Assembly (NCBI GenBank): GCA_963824395.1
Contig: CAWGPF010000001.1
Span: forward strand, 2,542,001-2,606,000
Direction: 5' to 3'
DNA from: 13-2-20CM-66-19 sp963824395
GTDB lineage: Bacteria; Pseudomonadota; Gammaproteobacteria; Steroidobacterales; Steroidobacteraceae
Length of the DNA stretch: 64,000 nucleotides
Positions 60,910 through 64,000 of this stretch are shown in pieces. Below the pieces are notes generated by a model. That model ran no database searches. It was given only the letters and a program-made list of their open reading frames with translations, and was not told the DNA's origin. Position numbers and translations under genes: made by a program. The stretch's first letter is position 1, and every line of letters starts with the position of its first letter.

Positions 60910-61755
60910 GTGAGCGGTCGCAGCCCGGAGCCGCAGGCCTCGCCGCGCCTGGCGCTCGAGCCGATCGGGTACGTTCGCGGCCCCCTGCACAGCAAGGCGC
61001 TGGCGGCGCGGCAGCCAGCCGCGGCGGCGGACACGCCCTCGCGCATCGAGCTGCTGCCGGGGCGCAGCTTCGAGCACGCGCTCGAAGACCTCGCCGGCTG
61101 GGAGCTGATCTGGGTCATCTTCTGGTTCCACCACAATGCGGGCTGGCGCCCGAAGGTACTGCCGCCGCGCAGTACGAGCGGCCGCAAGGGCGTCTTCGCC
61201 ACGCGCTCGCCGCACCGCCCCAATCCCCTCGGCCTGTCGGTCGTGCGACTGGAGGGCATCGAGGGGCTGACGCTGCACGTGCGCGGTGCGGACATGCTCG
61301 ATGGCACGCCGGTGCTCGACCTGAAACCCTACGTCGCCTATACCGACGCCTACCCGGATGCGGGCAGCGGCTGGCTCGAGTCTCAGGGGTGCGTGCACGA
61401 GAGTGGTCAGCCTGCGGATCCGGTCCCCACATACGCCGTGAGCCTCGCGGCGCTGGCGGTGCAGCAGGCCGCGTGGATTGAGGCGCACACGGGCCTGGCG
61501 ATCGCCGATCGCATCCGCGCAACCCTCGCCCTGGGACCTGCGCCCCATCCGTACCGCCGCATCCGTCGCATGGAGGGCTGGCTGCAGCTTGCGGTCAAGG
61601 AATGGCGCGTGCGTTTCACGGTCACGGGCCGCGAGGTCAGTGTCACGCAGATCGACTCGGGATTCCGTGCCGCGCAACTGGCGGCAGCTACTGACGAGTC
61701 ACTGCGAACGCATCGGGAATTCCTCGCTGCGTGGCCGCGAGAACCAACTCGGTGA
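60910..61755 (+). CDS. trmO: tRNA m6t6A37 methyltransferase TrmO
   Basis: SAM-dependent enzyme that methylates t6A37 of tRNA-Thr. The 281-residue beta-barrel protein shows LEPIGYVRGPL, the WELIWVIFWFHHN block, RKGVFATRSPHRPNPLGLS with the family core RSPHRPNPLGLS, and DGTPVLDLKPYVAYTD. The C-terminal half (after about 160) is a less conserved extension typical of gammaproteobacterial forms (old name TsaA/YaeB). GTG 60910 is the only reasonable start. Confidence 0.92.
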   Translation: MSGRSPEPQASPRLALEPIGYVRGPLHSKALAARQPAAAADTPSRIELLPGRSFEHALEDLAGWELIWVIFWFHHNAGWRPKVLPPRSTSGRKGVFATRSPHRPNPLGLSVVRLEGIEGLTLHVRGADMLDGTPVLDLKPYVAYTDAYPDAGSGWLESQGCVHESGQPADPVPTYAVSLAALAVQQAAWIEAHTGLAIADRIRATLALGPAPHPYRRIRRMEGWLQLAVKEWRVRFTVTGREVSVTQIDSGFRAAQLAAATDESLRTHREFLAAWPREPTR

Positions 61756-61903
61756 GGCACGCGAGAGCCCGCCCGGGCAGCGGCGCAAGAGCCGCGATTG
61801 CCTGCCCGTGCCGCTCCCGGTGCTCATCAGACTGATCCCGGGCGTCGCTGACGATTGTCTTCGACGCGGCGGGCGCGCGCCGGGCCGCGACGGCGATCTC
61901 AGG

Positions 61904-62413
61904 TTATTGAGCCGGAGCCGTCGCGACGTGAGTAGTTGGTGCGGCAGCGTCGGAATTCCAAGTATCGCGAATGATCATCCACTTCCCGTCCTTGCGCTGG
62001 AACACCGTCAGGAATTTGCCGGTGTCTATCGTTGCACCGGACTGGTCAGTGTTCTTGTAAGTTCCCGACTGCCACGCGAGATCACCAGACTGCCCTACCT
62101 CGCCTACCGGGTCGTCCGCCACGGTGACACCAGTCGTTGCGAACCCCGCGGCGTCCTTCACGTAGTACTCGGTGATCGAGGCTTTGCCGCGCACCACTGG
62201 TGCACCCGGGGCATTGAGCACTGCGTCCTCGGCATATAGTGCAGCTACGGCCGCGCCATCGCCGGCGTTATATGCCTTGTTCCAAGCAACATTGACGGCC
62301 CGGATTGCGGCCTCATCCCCTGCGGTAGCCGCTGTGGGCGGCGCAGACTTGGCGCAGGCCGCCAGCGCAACGACGCTCGCGGCAAGAATGGTCAGCTTTG
62401 TGAAAGTATTCAT
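61904..62413 (-). CDS. NTF2-like (SnoaL/DUF4440) lipoprotein
   Basis: A 169-residue lipoprotein. The signal ends with lipobox VALAAC (Cys 20). The mature domain has the DUF4440/SnoaL pattern: AIRAVNVAWNKAYNAGDGAAV, ALYAEDAVLNAPGAP, GKASITEYYV, YKNTDQSGATIDTGKFLTVFQRKDGKW in pieces, and IIRDTWNSD. A strong GGGGGAAC ribosome site precedes the ATG. These folds serve as small-molecule binding or scavenging domains; no specific function can be assigned. Codon use appears less GC-rich than its neighbours. Confidence 0.82.
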   Translation of the reverse strand: MNTFTKLTILAASVVALAACAKSAPPTAATAGDEAAIRAVNVAWNKAYNAGDGAAVAALYAEDAVLNAPGAPVVRGKASITEYYVKDAAGFATTGVTVADDPVGEVGQSGDLAWQSGTYKNTDQSGATIDTGKFLTVFQRKDGKWMIIRDTWNSDAAAPTTHVATAPAQ

Positions 62414-62755
62414 TCGAGTTCCCCCGTTTCAGGTGGGGCCAATTTACGCCCGGGTGCGCTCCTCTGCGAATTCTTCCAATGGTGCTGCGCAACAGGTCTC
62501 GACCAAGATCAACCCGTTGGCGCAGATGCCTGGTCCGCCGAAAACCCGCTGCAGAGCGTTCCGCTGCTGACTCCGCAGAAAGGGTGGCAGATCTGGCTGC
62601 TACGTTAGCTGGTGCGAAAACTTAATTGCGGAATGGTGGCAGCAGTCACAGTGGGGCCACAAATCACCAAAGGTGTATGGGATTCGCGTCGCGACGGATT
62701 GCTTCCCTCGCCAAAGGTAGCTATCCGGCAGCTACAAAATATCTAACAAACTCAA
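62414..62755. other. Intergenic stretch without a gene
   Basis: This 342-base stretch lies between the NTF2-like lipoprotein start and the 3' end of tRNA-Pro. I see no convincing gene; an open frame crossing its left part is a shadow of the lipoprotein gene. It is visibly less GC-rich than the rest. The lipoprotein promoter must lie here. I found no copy of the tRNA 3' end that would mark an attachment site. Confidence 0.6.
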
Positions 62756-62832
<77 letters not shown>

Positions 62833-62842
62833 CGGGCGCGTG

Positions 62843-62870
62843 ATTCTACGCTAGGAGCGTCGCGGTTCAA
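62843..62870 (-). promoter_or_regulatory. Promoter of tRNA-Pro
   Basis: On the minus strand TTGAAC (-35, 62865-62870) and TAGAAT (-10, 62843-62848) are 16 bases apart, and the mature tRNA begins 10 bases after the -10. Two bases of the -35 coincide with the T-tract of the phosphoesterase terminator. Confidence 0.6.
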
Positions 62871-62897
62871 AAAAGGGGGCGGCCGTCAGGCCGCCCC
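62869..62897 (-). terminator. Intrinsic terminator of the phosphoesterase gene
   Basis: A perfect 9-bp stem (GGGGCGGCC, loop of four, GGCCGCCCC; 62876-62897) is followed on the minus strand by C and six T residues (62869-62874). It lies 30 bases after the phosphoesterase stop. It is the clearest rho-independent terminator in the window. Confidence 0.85.
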
Positions 62898-62926
62898 GCA
62901 GGTGGAGAGCCGCCGGGACGCGGCTT

Positions 62927-64000
62927 TCAGAGTTCGCTGCCGGCAAAGTCGAACAGGTCGAACAGATCGCCGATGGCCGGCGTGTTGAGCGGCACGTAGG
63001 GATTGCCCTCGGCCACGACCGGGTTCGGGAAGTTATCCCGGCTGCGACGCGTGACCGGTGCCAGGCCCCAGTTACGCTCGATGAACTTCAGGATCGAGAC
63101 GTGATCCGCGTAGTCGTGCGAGACGTGCCCTGCACGGGTGTAGGGCGAGACCACGATAAACGGGATGCGCGTGCCGTCGCCGAAATAATCGAGGGGCTGC
63201 ACGTAGCCTGAGTCGTAGTAGCCGCCGCCTTCATCGAAGGTAATGAAGATGGCGGTGTCCTTCCACAGCTGCGGATTGGCCTTAACCGCGTCCACGATCT
63301 TCTTGGTGAAGCCCTCGAAGAGGTTCAGCTTGGACGAGGACGGATGGCCGTCCACAAGACCGCTCGGCTTGACGAACGAAACCGCCGGCAGCGTACCGCG
63401 GGCGATGTCCTCGTACAGGTTGGCCGTGTCCTGGATGTGTGCCTTGCGGATGCTGGCGTTGGCCATGATCGAGGTGTCGTACTGGAACGGGTTGCAGATG
63501 TTGCAGTACTCATCCGTCTGCTTGCCGATCGCCCCGTAGTTGAGCTGGTAGGGGTCCGGAACGTAGTTGTTCCACTGATCGCCGTAGTACTTCCACGAGA
63601 CGTGCGCGGCCAGCAGGCTGTCGCCGATGCTCGGCACCGAGGAGGGCGGGATGGTGAACACCGTGTTGTTGGAGTTGGTATCCGTGAAGGCGTTGTTGCC
63701 GTTGCCGAAGTAGCCGGGGTTGTAGTTGTTGAGCAGATAGTAGTGACCGGCCTCGCAGCGCGGGTTGATCGGGCGCGGCAGCGAATGCAGGTACTTCACG
63801 ATCGGGGCCACGCCCGGCTGGGTCGTGTCGGAGCACTCAGTGTACGAGCCGCCGCCGGAGGACGACGAGCCGAAAGAACCGCCGCCGTAGCCGTCCTGCG
63901 AATACCAGTTGTTGGTCCCGGACTGCGGGTTCGGATTCTCCACCTCATCCACCACGCCCTGGTTGGCCGTCCCCGTGGCGACTTCGGTGTTGTGTGGCGG
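62927..64000 (-). CDS. Phosphoesterase/phospholipase C family protein (partial, 5' end off window)
   Basis: C-terminal part of an AcpA/phospholipase C-type phosphoesterase. The frame stays open to the right edge, where HNTEVATGTANQGVVDEVEN-like sequence (quoted in part) continues the family pattern, so the start lies outside. Other landmarks are SWKYYGDQWNNYV, ISFVKP-type SFVKPSGLVDGHPSS, IFITFDEGGGYYDSG, RIPFIVVSPYTRAG and DHVSILKFIERNWGL. At least 357 residues are present. Such enzymes are usually exported and cleave phosphate esters. A strong terminator follows. Confidence 0.88.
   Translation of the reverse strand, partial: PPHNTEVATGTANQGVVDEVENPNPQSGTNNWYSQDGYGGGSFGSSSSGGGSYTECSDTTQPGVAPIVKYLHSLPRPINPRCEAGHYYLLNNYNPGYFGNGNNAFTDTNSNNTVFTIPPSSVPSIGDSLLAAHVSWKYYGDQWNNYVPDPYQLNYGAIGKQTDEYCNICNPFQYDTSIMANASIRKAHIQDTANLYEDIARGTLPAVSFVKPSGLVDGHPSSSKLNLFEGFTKKIVDAVKANPQLWKDTAIFITFDEGGGYYDSGYVQPLDYFGDGTRIPFIVVSPYTRAGHVSHDYADHVSILKFIERNWGLAPVTRRSRDNFPNPVVAEGNPYVPLNTPAIGDLFDLFDFAGSEL

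Noticed and set aside
62414..62755. Phage or island attachment site at tRNA-Pro
   Set aside because: No second copy of the tRNA 3' sequence and no integrase gene in the window.

Overview
The window is a GC-rich stretch of bacterial chromosome with about 61 protein-coding genes and one tRNA gene. Genes are tightly packed, and I see no insertion sequence, integrase, phage gene, rRNA or CRISPR array. Gene content and order point to a gammaproteobacterium: rib-nusB-thiL, asd-fimV-truA, accD-folC-dedD-cvpA-purF, psd with epmA, xseB-dxs, lpxH with a cyclophilin, and a FimX/FimV pair. The GC level and the DUF3501/rubrerythrin cluster suggest a Xanthomonadales/Nevskiales/Steroidobacterales-like lineage. 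That placement is inference; no rRNA or marker search was possible.

Layout. 1-9600: a histone-deacetylase-like hydrolase, glyA, then nrdR-ribD-ribE-[two putative metal/envelope genes]-ribBA-ribH-nusB-thiL. 9700-13400: a Ser/Thr kinase fused to a cyclic-nucleotide-binding domain, a two-component pair and a PsiF-like peptide. 13500-16800 (minus strand): folE2, dxs, xseB. 16860-19400: rubrerythrin, a CCG-type Fe-S oxidoreductase and a DUF3501 protein, behind a recognisable sigma70 promoter and a palindromic operator candidate. 19500-23700: parE-parC. 23760-30935: a putative iron-controlled envelope redox locus (di-haem peroxidase, porin, ApbE, FMN-binding protein, four-helix membrane protein) with two nearly identical Fur-like boxes and a FimX-like gene inside it. 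31000-39400: efp, an outer-membrane protein, rarD, msrC, epmA, psd, a SCO protein, prmB, aroC, asd. 39487-49731: fimV, truA, accD-folC-dedD-cvpA-purF and a glycerate kinase. 49739-55373: a receiver-like Ser/Thr kinase, miaE, then an OmpR-type regulator, a sulfotransferase, an EnvZ-like kinase and a Spy/CpxP-like periplasmic protein. 55450-64000: lpxH, a cyclophilin, gltX, cysS, folD, trmO, an NTF2-like lipoprotein, tRNA-Pro(UGG), and a phosphoesterase that runs off the right edge.

How genes work together. Most of the window is housekeeping: riboflavin, folate, one-carbon, isoprenoid, fatty-acid, purine and aromatic synthesis, tRNA charging and modification, and EF-P with its lysylating enzyme. 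Four sections look accessory or under-described. They are the rubrerythrin/Fe-S/DUF3501 triad with its operator-like palindrome; the Fur-box-marked flavin/haem locus; the two-component system with a sulfotransferase between regulator and kinase and CpxR-like tandem repeats before the Spy-like gene; and two unusual eukaryote-type kinases. I did not see one unmistakable new system; these four are the best candidates.
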